This document shows positions 46,001 through 55,809 of a stretch of 64,000 nucleotides of DNA, piece after piece. The stretch spans positions 4,456,224 through 4,520,223 of the forward strand of contig AP025054.1 in assembly GCA_036186865.1 (NCBI GenBank), read 5' to 3'. Source of the DNA: Eustoma russellianum (taxonomy: Eukaryota > Streptophyta > Magnoliopsida > Gentianales > Gentianaceae). Made by a program: the position numbers and the translations under genes. Under the pieces are notes generated by a model. That model did not search any database. It saw only the letters and a list, made by a program, of their open reading frames with translations, and was not told the DNA's origin. Position 1 is the stretch's first letter. Each line of letters opens with the position of its first letter.

Positions 46001-49000
46001 TTAATAGAATAGTCCTTCGGAGGAGCTTCATTGGAATGCCCTATTACATACAGAGTAAAGCCCCAGTCAGAAGCCCTACGACATAATAGATTAGGTAGAA
46101 CATGATGTTACAAGTTACAACAACAACATTACCCATTGCCATAGAAGCCTCCGCCTATGGCGGGATATGAGGGTCGGATGTACGTAACCATACATGTGTG
46201 TTAGAAACACACAGAGGTTGTTTTCCGACGACTCATAATGATGTGTAGAACATGATGTTAGGATTTTACAAATTTTGGGGTTAAAAATGATTAGTATTTA
46301 GATAACTTCACATCAAATACAAGAGATCAATGATTTGGATCACTGGACTTCCTTTCAGATATGGTTTTCTGTCTCATATATAGACTAAGCCTTTAACATA
46401 AACGTCACATATAGAACATATAACAGTCTCCTATTATGCCCACACACACAGAGATATATATATACACACACACAGCATGAACATATTATATATTTAATGT
46501 GATAGTATTTTCATTACAATGTTGCAGGTTTTTGAATATCTTACCTATATATATGGCGCCAGCGGTAGTGCAGGCACAGTAGGTAAGACAAAGAAGTAGA
46601 GAGACCAAATTGATATGCCTGAGGGAGTGAAAGGAAGGCATTTGTGCCATAATTAGCAGTAGGGCTCCATAAATCATAATGAATTGGTAAAGCTGCATGC
46701 TTCCATTCGGTGCACTTACAGCATAAATGTACTGCAAAAAACGTATCAGTGATAAATCTCATATAGAACAACCAAAATCTCACAAATCGCATATATATAT
46801 AAAACATCGTATCACTATATTCACTGAGTGCGCAGTTATTATTGTATCGTCTATTCGTATATGTTCTTTCAATTTGATCTATACAGTACTGTTTGTATCT
46901 GTTCTCTCAGTTTTGATTCTGTTTGTAAAACAATGTAACAGTATTATGTGATTATCAATTAATTCCAGTCTAGTTCGTCTGTCTTCATTAAAAATACTTG
47001 TAATGTTCATTGCGACCATCGGTAGTAAAATTAGGTAGGTTAAATTTCGAGACTAAAGAGTTACTAGTAGCTATCAGTAAAATACCTTTTAACCCTTCAT
47101 TTCTTGAGATTATTGAACAAGTATTGGTTTTGAAGGGGAAAACTACTTTTATCCTCATTTAGTAGTACTTGTGATATAATATGCTTAAGTTAAATGTCAG
47201 GATAAAAAAATAAACTTAGATAACTAAGTTTGGTTAATGTTTTAAAAGAGGTTGATAAAAACTTATAGCCTCCGGTAAAAGTACAGTATTAATCTAGTTT
47301 TGATATTGGATGAAGTAGACCATGTTAGGCCTTAAGCTTAGTTTACGTTTAAGCCAACTGACTGAATCAGTCCATACGTAGATGGACACTTTATAAATGG
47401 TGGAGTTTTCACAACCTTCCTCCCCCCCCCCCCCCCCCCCACCGTGATACATAAGGAAATTTAAAAAAGTATATTAGTTTTAATAAGATTTGGAAGAAAA
47501 ACCAAATCTATACCGGGTGAGATCAGAGGAGGTTGGAAAGGAGGCAAAATATGAGGCCTCCAATCACGTCTCGCCACGTGTAAAAAAAATTTTTTTTAAA
47601 AAAAAAAATTTGAATGTGGTGGGACCACTGACAATGTTTTTTACACGTGGCGGGACGTGATTGGAGGCCTCATATTTTGCCTCCTTTCCAACCTCCTCAG
47701 ATCTCACCCCAATCTATACACCAAGGTTCTGTCAAACTGTGGGTACCATTTTGACTTTTAACACACCGCGGTTCTCTCAAAACTGCAATGCACAAGACGG
47801 TTTCGACAAAACCATGATGTGTCACACCGCGGTTGTCTATAAAAAAACCTTATTTTCAATTGATTTTTTTCATCATTCTAAAACACAACGAAGTTCTGCG
47901 ATAGTTTACGCACAACATCAAACGCACCTGAAGATATGTACTACATTTATCTCTTGTGAGTAATTTATTTACTGTAATTTATGCATGTAAACTAGTACTT
48001 AAATATTGCTATTTAAATTGTTTCAAGTGCATGGATGTATACTAGTATTTAATTATTGTCACTTAAAAAAAATATTGTCAGTTGCTTGTTTCAATTACAT
48101 GAACATGTATTAGTATTTAATTATTGTTATTAAGTTGTTTCGATTGCATGAGCGTGTAATTCGTTTAAATTAGTTTATTTTTTTATGTAATGCATTAATG
48201 TTTGTATTTGTTTAATTTATGTGAATTTAGGCCTATTCAGTTGTTTCGTTGCATGAAAGTCTATTCGTATTGTATTTATTTTTATTTAATTGTTTCAATT
48301 GCATGAACCTATATTAGTATTTAATTATTGTTATTTAATTGTTTCGATTACATGAATCTATATTTCTTGGAACGGAGGTATTCTGCCGTCTTTTCCCCTG
48401 ATTTACCTTTATCCTCTTATGGGTAATAGACCCTACATAAAAACGAATTGTGTTAAATGTATTTTTGTTTGATTGTCTTTCACTTTTTCTAGACTCCAAC
48501 AATAGATTTTGTTGTTGCTGAGATATAATGGGTATGGTAGTTGTCGTCGTTGACCTTACTTATGTATGGTATTAGTGTGCCCGAGTTGCCACCAACCAGT
48601 TAACTTTTGTTATCATTCATTATCAACTTGGCACCCTAGATTTCAAACTACCCTTTTTTTCTTTTTAATAATGATAAAAGAATAATTATTCATGAAGAGC
48701 ACTTTAATTAGAACCAGCAATCAGTATGTACAAGCGATAGCTTTTATCGTCATTGGGATATACTAGATACGGATGATGATGATGATGAGTCAGTATGTAC
48801 AAACTCATATCCCTTATGACATATTAGTAAAAACATGTAACATCTACTTTATAATAGAGATAAAGAATTAAAATAATTTCTTGTCTAACCAAACTGAGAC
48901 CGGATCTCCTCACCGCTGAAACCATCACTCTCTTCTTCACTGTCCGACATGTGGCAGCAGGGGTGGTAAGACCCTCATCTAGCTTTATCATCCTCCCTTG

Positions 49001-50962
49001 CTGCCACGTGTCGGATGGTGGGAAAGGAGATGGTGGGAAAGGGGATGATGGTTCCAGCGTTGAGAATATCATATCCCAACCAAACTAGCTCAGTCAGTCA
49101 TTGGAATTTTTAGATTTTTCTTTCTTTTTGTTTACCCTGGCGATACTAACCTTGAGGCTTTGTCCGCCGAGGAGGGCAGTGGCAATAACAGCCCCATAAC
49201 AAAACATGAATTGGAGCGGGCCCACAAAGTACCGACCCCACGCAGGACCTGTTTATTTCAAAGTCAACACTTCACTTTCAGCTTAGCTAATATCATCTAG
49301 TCAAAATTGGCAACGCCACCTCTATCAAATAAATTCTCAGCACTTCGCAAATCAATAATGTGAATAATACATAGGGTTGTTCGGCTTGTTTGGCTCGAAT
49401 TTGGGCTCGAGCTTGGCTCAGATAAAAGGTTAACGAACAGAGTTTGAACACTTTTTTTCGGTTTGAACTCAGTAAGTGGCACCGTTCGTTTAAGTGTTCG
49501 GTTCGTTAATGTTGTTCGTGAGTTGAACGAACCAAGCTTGAACAATTAAATATGTTCGTTTAAATAAACGAACAAGTTCGGCTCGTTCGCTAAGTTAATT
49601 GAACCGAGCTTAAATAACGTAATGATCGGCTCGTTCGGCTCGTTTACAGTACTAATAATACATAAGGAATAAACTAATTCCACAAAATATCCGACGAATA
49701 AATACAACAGAGTAAAATCGCTTAAATTTGGTGATTATTTCAGCTATATATTTGATTACATACTGTTCAAAATATTTGACTTAACAAATTTGGTATAATA
49801 AGTTATCAAGATGGATAATATAAAATATTTAGTATTATACTACTCGTTTTAGAATTCTAATTTACTCTTCAATAGAAAATAGTATTTGCTTTTTAAGAAA
49901 AAGAAAATGTATAAAGCTACTCCCACCTAGGGTATTAACAAACCGAGCTGAGCCGAATAATAGGTTTTCAAATTTGAACTCGTTTAACTAAACAAGTTAT
50001 TCGGCTTGATTCGTTTAGCTAAACGAACTTTAAATTTGGTTCAAGTTCGGTTCGATTACACTATAACTGTCTAAATGAACCAAACAGTTCGCGAACAGTT
50101 CGGCTCGTTTAACTAAACGAACCCAAATAGGTTTTCGAATTCCACTCGTTTAAGTGAAATTAATGAACAAACTCGAACCGAATACGAATCGAACTCAAAC
50201 AGTTCGCGAACGTTCGGTTCAATTAACCGCCCTACTCCCACCACTACTTTCTACATTACATCACTTCATCTCAACACAATGTAAAAGTATAATTTTTAAT
50301 GAAAATGTAATAGAAATAGCAAAAGAAAAGGTGCAAAAAGTCCTTTCCGTAAATGTAAAATAATTTTTTTTAAAGAAAAGAGATAATTCTCTTCTTCAGC
50401 TGGCCAAATAGTGTTAGCTAATTGACAGTATAATCCATGGAAAAATTGACTCAATCATTCTGTTGATCGAATCCAAGAAAATTGCAGGGGGGAAAAGGAA
50501 AAGATTTAGCAGAAAAATGATTAATGGCATACCTAATATGTCATGAGCCATGTCAGAGAAGCGAAGTTGTCTCATCCCAAGCAGCGCATGATGCTCCAGA
50601 ACAAGTGACAGAAGGTAATATGAGTAGAAGGTAAGTACACCCGCCATGCTTAGACACACTGCTCCTCCAAACCATCCCAATAAAGACAGAGCAAACGGCA
50701 AGCTCAAGAGCGCCGGCGCCACAATAGCTGTTGTCAAATGGTACGCGCAATGCCACCATGAACCTTCACCCAAAAAGTCGCTCAGTCATTTCATCAAACA
50801 CTCGCTGTGGATCTTATGGATTTTGCACATTTACTACAAAAACATGGAGATTCCGATACCTTTAGGTTCTAGAATGAAAAGTGTTCCGGCGTCGACCTCT
50901 TTGGCAGTGACCACGATGGTGTTTTCGCCGTCGGTGGGAGAAAGAGCGATGTTATTGGCCAT
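37032..50962 (-). CDS. GABA/amino-acid transporter (AAAP family), seven exons
   Basis: Probable plasma-membrane GABA or amino-acid importer of the GAT1-like group. I rebuilt seven exons on the - strand: 50962-50860, 50763-50533, 49248-49151, 46731-46545, 46040-45907, 38971-38738, 37412-37032. All junctions are GT-AG and in phase; the total is 1368 bases, 455 residues plus TAA, the usual length. Start is ATG 50962; upstream the frame is open only to a TTG. Seen motifs: GSWWHCAYHLTTAIVAPALL at the first membrane helix, GPLQFMFCYG, MPSFHSLRHIN, ATTYGNGIIPEIQ, ATMAPPVTGKMLKG, SGYWAFGN, AAMLPFFGDIMALFGAFGCI and a C-terminal QIALDAKTYRLF. These follow plant GABA transporters in order and spacing, with about ten hydrophobic segments. 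Introns of 2.4 and 6.9 kb hold MITEs, SINEs and a whole copia. No lesion, so probably functional; GABA as substrate is inferred from the family. Confidence 0.93.
37540..37673 (+). repeat. R-family repeat, in transporter intron 6
   Basis: CAGTTGATCGACATGCAATT, AACCTCTGTGTGTTTCTAAC, TGCGTACATCCGGACCC and a decayed GTTGTGGTTGTTT tail, antisense to the gene. Confidence 0.75.
38040..38225 (-). repeat. Q-family LINE 3' end, in transporter intron 6
   Basis: Read on the - strand: GTGTCATCTATACACGTATA, AAACTGTCTATCTTTTGGAA, TTTGTCTGCCTCTCACCCTC, then a short degenerate tail. Same strand as the gene. Confidence 0.75.
38272..38540 (-). repeat. R-family (TTG)n-tailed repeat, longest copy
   Basis: On the - strand it runs from a CATTTC-type 5' end through CTTGACTTTGGAATATGATG, CAAAATGACTCACTAAATTG, CAGTTGATCGACACAGCTTG and the CCGCCATAGGCGGGAG hairpin, then a clean (TTG) tail. 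Good reference copy for the family. Confidence 0.85.
39159..39372 (-). repeat. R-family repeat, in transporter intron 5
   Basis: TTG tail at 39159 side; core GATATACGCAACCACAATCA with a small deletion in the ACACATG region; ends at CTTGACTTTTGGATATGATG. Confidence 0.8.
39408..39665 (-). mobile_element. U-family tRNA-derived SINE, complete
   Basis: 258 bp between copies of ACCTTTAACCAATA (39394-39407, 39666-39679). On the - strand it has the GGGGTTCAATTCTTGCC B box and the same body as 6513-6929, with a single copy of the segment expanded there. Confidence 0.85.
40024..40294 (+). repeat. Copia-2 5' LTR
   Basis: 271 bp, TGTTGAAATA start, CATGTCTTTA end. Confidence 0.92.
40225..40232 (+). promoter_or_regulatory. 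TATA box of Copia-2 5' LTR
   Basis: TATAAATA inside the LTR, about 60 bp before its end; placed as expected for the U3 promoter. Repeated at 45161-45168 in the 3' LTR. Confidence 0.6.
40295..40305 (+). other. Copia-2 primer-binding site
   Basis: TGGTATCAGAG directly after the 5' LTR, complementary to initiator Met tRNA. Confidence 0.92.
40490..44947 (+). pseudogene. Copia-2 Gag-Pol, two frameshifts
   Basis: Begins at ATG 40490. The first frame stops at 40739-40741 and coding resumes in another frame from about 40735; the second shift is near 41740-41775, just after the protease motif WIVDSGATNHM. Then one frame runs to TAG 44945-44947. Gag has the CKFCHKTGHTISNC knuckle; integrase keeps RSDNGSEYF and PQQNRVAERKN (the usual NG is NR here); reverse transcriptase keeps YVDD; RNase H keeps DADWGSS. 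Catalytic motifs of Pol look intact, but Gag and Pol cannot be made as one protein, so the copy is probably not autonomous. Confidence 0.9.
44949..44958 (+). other. Copia-2 polypurine tract
   Basis: TTGAGGGGGG directly before the 3' LTR. Confidence 0.85.
44959..45230 (+). repeat. Copia-2 3' LTR
   Basis: 272 bp, near-identical to the 5' LTR. Confidence 0.92.
45749..45845 (-). repeat. R-family repeat fragment, transporter intron 5
   Basis: TTG tail side at 45749, GGATATACACGACCATGCCC core, truncated in the ACACAT region. Confidence 0.75.
46116..46245 (-). repeat. R-family repeat, transporter intron 4
   Basis: TTG tail at the 46116 side, GGATGTACGTAACCATACAT core, hairpin CCGCCTATGGCGGG. It lies within the 504-bp intron between exons 4 and 5. 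Confidence 0.82.
47421..47440 (+). repeat. Poly(C) run
   Basis: About 18-20 C bases; length uncertain in any assembly. Confidence 0.8.
47514..47710. mobile_element. Long-TIR MITE with 9-bp TSD and CACGTG in both arms (copy E)
   Basis: 197 bp between identical AATCTATAC duplications (47505-47513, 47711-47719). The inverted repeats are about 75 bp and nearly perfect, starting GGTGAGATC and running through GAGGCCTCCAATCACGTC to GCCACGTGTAAAAAA. Only a short AT core separates them. In transporter intron 3. Confidence 0.88.
47985..48365 (+). repeat. Degenerate AT-rich tandem array
   Basis: Recurring CATGAACATGTATTAGTATT / TTAATTATTGTTATTTAATT / TGTTTCGATTGCATGA motifs with a loose period near 70 bp, in transporter intron 3. 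Confidence 0.65.
48460..48560 (+). repeat. Q-family LINE 3' end fragment
   Basis: TCTTTCACTTTTTCTAGACT, CCAACAATAGATTTTGTTGT, TGAGATATAATGGGTATGG and a GTTGTCGTCGTTG tail. Confidence 0.65.
48722..48790 (+). repeat. Q-family tail fragment
   Basis: AGCGATAGCTTTTATCGTCA, TTGGGATATACTAGATACGG and a mutated tail (GATGAT repeats). Confidence 0.5.
48896..49077. mobile_element. Foldback MITE with 9-bp TSD and CACGTG motif (copy D)
   Basis: 182 bp between AACCAAACT duplications (48887-48895, 49078-49086). Central ACCCTCATCTAGC hairpin region; arms GACATGTGGCAGC and GCTGCCACGTGTCGG, the first apparently a decayed CACGTG. In transporter intron 3, 74 bp from exon 3. Confidence 0.82.
49372..49654. mobile_element. 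hAT-type MITE, copy 1, transporter intron 2
   Basis: 283 bp between 8-bp ATAATACA duplications (49364-49371, 49655-49662). The ends are TAG...CTA, starting TAGGG. The inside is full of GTTCGGCTCG and GTTCGTTTAAATAAACGAAC palindromes. Confidence 0.8.
49928..50234. mobile_element. hAT-type MITE, copy 2, transporter intron 2
   Basis: 307 bp between 8-bp CTCCCACC duplications (49920-49927, 50235-50242), ends TAGGG and CCCTA. Same TTCGGCTCG/CGTTTAACTAAACGAAC composition as copy 1. Confidence 0.85.
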
Positions 50963-53711
50963 ATCTTCCGGCTGCCGCAGTCTATTAGTGGCTTCTGGTC
51001 CGCAAAGAATACATGAGGTTGAAAGTTCACATTTTTCCAATATATAATGTAGAGTTTTGGTCTTTTATATGAGACAAGTCAACCCAGTTCCCTTCATAGA
51101 GAAAATGACACAAAATAATGCTAAAAAAACAAAATTTGATGTAAACTTGGTTACATCTAATGTTATAAGTTTGATTAGAAGACAATAGATTACATCGAAT
51201 ATTAAAAGGTCCGCATGTTTTCAACAAACTAGAACTCCTTGATTGTGGTCCTTTTGTTGAAATAGAACCAACTTTAAAAAGACATACATGTGAAGATGTA
51301 CATAAAAATCTGGATATCGAATCCAACATGAATGTCTCTAAGGAAAAAAAATAGTATGCAATTGTTCTAAGTTAGTTGGGCATTACTTGGGAGAGTCTTA
51401 GTTGTTAAAACTCTAAATTAACTTCAAGGGCTAAGGATGGGCATGCCTAGGTCTATCTTAAAGTATTCCTCATAGATGGTCTCATACCTTTATGAGTGTC
51501 ATAGACCGTCCGACTCGGAGGAGGTTAAATAGTATCAAACCTATCGCAATCTATTTGGTATACTTCACAAAGACACACCAAGTCAGCTTGGTTCAAGGTG
51601 CAGAAACTCTGTTGGACCAACCTAGACGGTGAAACCCTACCAACAGTGCTAAAAGATAATTGGGAATAATCAGGAGAATGATGCATGAAATTAACAAATG
51701 GTTGTCGTTCGGAGGAAGATTCTGAGAGCGAGCTAGCGGGTCGCTGGAGCAGTGCCATTGGACCCAGCAACATTAGTGGGCCCAACAAAGGCAACCACCG
51801 TCCTTTTAAGCCTCTTGGCGAGGCGGGGACTGCCGCTAGAGGTATTCCTCTATGAGGAGGAGAATGATTCCGACCTTTCCCCAGCACCGCCGCTGTAGGA
51901 GGTTCATTCGGAGACATTTTGGAAATCAAAAGAAGAAGACATGACTAACAAGAAAATAGAGGTAGAGGGCGTACTTGAAGGTGGAGGTCGGAAAACTAGA
52001 AACAACGTGGAAAGAATAAGGCTCGACAGACGGCCAACAGAAAAACACCGGGAAAAATCTTGGAGAGTGGCGGAACAAAGGACGCAACAAATTTTTTTAC
52101 GAAAATAGAGAGAGAAGATGAAAATGGAAGAAAGTAAAAGTAAAGGAAGAAGAAAGAATACGGCAGGGTATATCCAAACCTTTAGGATAAAATTTAATCA
52201 TGTTTGGGATTTCACTTCTTAAAATTTATAACACGTTATACAAAACATGCACCGGCAGAATTAATGATTCAGCAATTATAATTGCTCCAAAAATTGTGTC
52301 AGATTTCCATCATTACGGCATGTAACAGGTCGCCTTAGCAGGCGTGTGTTAGACGTTCTAGGAAACGACATGCCAAAGACGTGTAGCAGTGAAACAGTCA
52401 GAAAATTTGTCTGTTACCAAGAGATCAGCCTCATCATTTAAACTGACAAGGCTGATCTGGAGACATCTGATGAGGACAAACCAACGCACTTCTAGAATCG
52501 ACAAGTGTAACCAGGTCATTTCCACAGTCATCACTAGTTGACCCCACAAGGGTGCAGGCCACTTAGAATTCAAGTCAAACACTTGAGCGCAAATACGTTG
52601 TCAGGTCGTCATTGCACAAGAGACGCAATATGCCCTTCAACATAGGCCCCATCGTCATGTTAGCTATAGCCATTAAATCAGCTGCAATCATCAGGTTGCC
52701 GTAGCTGCCAGGCCAGCCAAATGCTCATGAAAGGCCTCAAGTCAAACCACCTCTGTCGGGCCTTCAGTGCGTAGACTCATCTAGGTCAGTTCGGCCAAGG
52801 CAACTCATGCCACGTAAGCAATTGCATCATGCAATGCGACACATAGCGTCAGTTCATCGATACTTGACCAACATGCACCAGCTAGACAAAACACTTGACA
52901 GCACAAGATGGCTAGAAACATGCATTGGCTAGTAAAAACATACAAAAGAATGATTACTGACATGCATATGGCATGTTCAACACATTCAGACACAAATTAA
53001 GATATTCCTCTCGAATTACTCAATATTCCCACAAATAAACATGTTTCTCTAAATTTCATCATACATTAAATGTCAAATATAGAACAACTCATGATTGATT
53101 TGATCGTCGAAGTGTTTTCCCTGAAGTAACAACTCCGAAACCTCTAACGTTGTTGATTTTAGCAGGCTTCCAGCAACAAATTCTACATATTTGTTATCCG
53201 AATCATATTTTGATCTAAAAAGCGACCAATATCGAATGCGTTGATACATTTCTTGAAATGCATCGAGTGTATATACGACGGTAGGTTAGACACAATTATT
53301 CACAGGATCACCCAGAATATGTCTGGAGTCGTGGAGGCAGTGAAATACTGCTATTATATTGTCTTTGACAGTGCCAGTTAAATTTTAACCGTTTCTCTAA
53401 CATTTGATAGCACCCTGTCTTGTTTAGTGAAATTATTACGTTTTAACTCTTTCGTTCAAGAAAACAAAAGCAACTTCCAAGTAAGAGAACCAAAACTTAG
53501 TTTGAACTTGATAAGCTGGATGTGACCGAAATCTGATGTATAGTATTAATCTATTTTGACATTAATATACGTAATTCATTTGTATTTACAAACTAATAAT
53601 AGTTGTTCATTACTTGCATCTGATGCTTTAGGCTGATGAGCAGATTATAGAACATTGTGCAATTGGGGAAAATCTTTTCATTTTCAATAGAGTTCTTCCT
53701 TGACTCTGGAT
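50963..53711. other. Intergenic region upstream of the transporter
   Basis: The first few hundred bases probably hold the transporter promoter. 51500-52000 and 52330-53000 have slightly longer antisense frames and a more GC-balanced composition, possibly remains of an old LTR element, but I found no domain, LTR pair or TSD. Confidence 0.3.
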
Positions 53712-53880
53712 CATGTGAAGTAGCAGTTGATCGACACAGCTTGACGCAATTTTTATTATGGATCATCGAGAAACAACCTATGTGTGTTTCTAATGCATGA
53801 GTATGGTTGTGTACATCCGGCCTCCTCATACCCTGGAATAGGCGGAGCGTCTAAGACAAATGGATTAATATTGTTGTTGT
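53712..53880 (+). repeat. R-family (TTG)n-tailed repeat
   Basis: GTAGCAGTTGATCGACACAG, GAAACAACCTATGTGTG, GTGTACATCCGGCC, decayed hairpin and TTG tail. Confidence 0.8.
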
Positions 53881-54309
53881 ACCAATTAGGAAAAAAATTA
53901 CCTATTTTGTTTAATCAAGATATAAAACAAATTGTTTTAACTGTCAAATGATGCAAGCTCATGGATATCTATCCATTAAAAAGCAAAAATTTTGAAATAT
54001 TTGTACGTACCATTAATAGATTGACAAAAAGGAAGACGATACTGCAACTAGAATAGGTAAACACGAACACTCTGAAACGAAATACTTTACACTCCGAGTA
54101 ATACCAGTAATCAAATTTTTTCCCTCAAAATTTCAAACACGGTCATTTTAGTATAATAACATATTATGTCTATCTCATCATTAAAGAGATAAATACTATA
54201 ATAACTACCACATAACTACAATTATGAATTTATAAAGGGAGGGGCATACATCATGTGATTCTAACTAGAGGGAGATGAGGCATCATGCTATTTGGGTTTT
54301 AGGTTTATC
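53881..54309. other. Spacer, nothing recognised
   Basis: AT-rich, no gene. Confidence 0.3.
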
Positions 54310-54320
54310 ACGTTTCCCAC

Positions 54321-54519
54321 GGAAGATCGCGAGTTTTAGAACAACTAGTAAGGTTGATGTTTTGTAATCTTGAGGTCACGTATTCGAACTGCGAAAACAG
54401 ACTCTTACACAAAGTGTATGTAAGGCTGCCTACATCAGATCGTGAAGCGATTTGAACTCTTCTCAAACCCTATGCAAATGCGCAAATGCGGAAGTCCATT
54501 GCACGAGAAACGTCTTTTT
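54321..54519 (+). mobile_element. S-family tRNA-derived SINE, complete
   Basis: 199 bp between ACGTTTCCCAC duplications (54310-54320, 54520-54530). A-box-like ACAACTAGTAAGGTTGATG, B-box-like GTATTCGAACTGC, ATCAGATCGTGAAGCGAT body, T-rich 3' end. Confidence 0.87.
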
Positions 54520-54530
54520 ACGTTTCCCAC

Positions 54531-54850
54531 AACAAGAGCATACAACGACTACCAGATTGAGAAATTGTGCACCATATCCCAATTCCAAGCTGAGGACATT
54601 TTCGTCTTTCAGATGGAGGAAACGCTCGGCCAGTCCTAGGGTAGCAGCATAAATTCCAATCCACCTCAGAGAATATGCCGTGACAAATTCTGAGTCTCCT
54701 TGCTCTTTCGACCGTCATTTGTTTCTTGATATACTTTTGGTTCAACTCTTCCACAGCAGATCTCAGCCTCCCGATTTCCGCTTGCTTCGCCTTCTGCATA
54801 AGATTCACCGGAAGCATTGTTGGAAAAGTACATTAAACTACTCTTTCTTA
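54531..54850 (-). pseudogene. Broken coding remnant of unknown family
   Basis: On the - strand there is a Lys/Glu/Arg-rich, coiled-coil-like segment (KQAEIGRLRSAVEELNQKY) ending near 54675. A clear coding-like continuation then appears in another frame (LGLAERFLHLKDENVLSLEL), implying at least one frameshift. I do not recognise the family. An S-family SINE lies at its downstream side. It could be an exon of a decayed gene or a transposase piece. Confidence 0.4.
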
Positions 54851-55448
54851 ATGCTCCAAACTTATATAAAGAGTATATGAGGTTGTTTGAGAGTTTAAAG
54901 CTTTCTGGAAGACTTGGATCGATCAATGTGTGTACTCTCTTCGTCTATGAACGGTATTCAACGGCTCTTGGAGGTTGAAATGAGGCTGAGACATGTTTCA
55001 AAAGAGGATTAAAACACAACCCAAGATCTATAAATAGTAGATCTTGGTATTTTCAATACATAGAATTCACTTTTGCAAAAACTAAGAAAATCTCAGCAAT
55101 TTCCTGCAACCTATTCTTCTCTCTCATTACCTTCAACTATCAAGTTCAGTCTTTCTCCTCTAGAGCAAAGGGTAGAAAGACAGCCGTTATATCCTGGGAA
55201 GCATTTGATTGAAGACTACCTTGCTCTTTGGTAGGAGCAAATTGCTTTAAGGACAGTGACGTTCTTGTGATTTTCATATTCTCAACTTATATTTCCAACC
55301 AGCTTCGTCTTCTACGATTCCTCTTCGTATTGCAATTTTTTTTGACGTGTATGGCAAGGTAACATAGGGCCAAAAACAACACGATGCCACTAAGTGCAAC
55401 AAACGTGTTCAGAACATCATGATTCAAAACTACCGGAGAATCACGGGA
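54851..55448. other. Spacer, nothing recognised
   Basis: Short frames only. Confidence 0.3.
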
Positions 55449-55600
55449 GTCGGGCGTTCTCGGTGCACTAGACTCCTTTGTTTACACAGGGTACGAGGAG
55501 AGGCCGGATAATGCATTTTTTAATAGACCGTTTCAGTGGTTCGAACCCGTGACCTCAAAGTCACAAAACAATGAGTTGATTCTAAAGTGCTGCTCAAGTA
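55449..55600 (-). mobile_element. S-family tRNA-derived SINE copy
   Basis: Read on the - strand: B-box GGGTTCGAACCACTG, body, then GTGCACCGAGAACGCCC end. The low-coordinate end is the 3' end. Confidence 0.72.
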
Positions 55601-55799
55601 TCAAATGGAGATCACAAAACTGCTAGCAACACAAACACCCCGAGCACGCCATCATTACGGTCACCCAATACTCGAGAATGAATGGGACTGAATATTTTTG
55701 AATATCTAAAAGGGAAAATGCAGCATAGAACTGGTGAACCATAGGCCATAGGACTGATAGAGTGGAGCTCTGAAAGAAAATGTGTTCGATCCGCCCAAG

Positions 55800-55809
55800 N
55801 NNNNNNNNN
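55800..55809. other. Assembly gap (10 N)
   Basis: Ten undetermined bases, next to a pyrimidine-rich arm of an inverted duplication. Confidence 0.99.

Noticed and set aside
47421..47440. Functional G-quadruplex
   Set aside because: A plain poly(C) run of uncertain length; no evidence beyond composition.
51525..52993. Three antisense frames of 62-134 codons as a possible gene or gypsy remnant
   Set aside because: No conserved motif, LTR pair or TSD found. Left as unassigned intergenic DNA.
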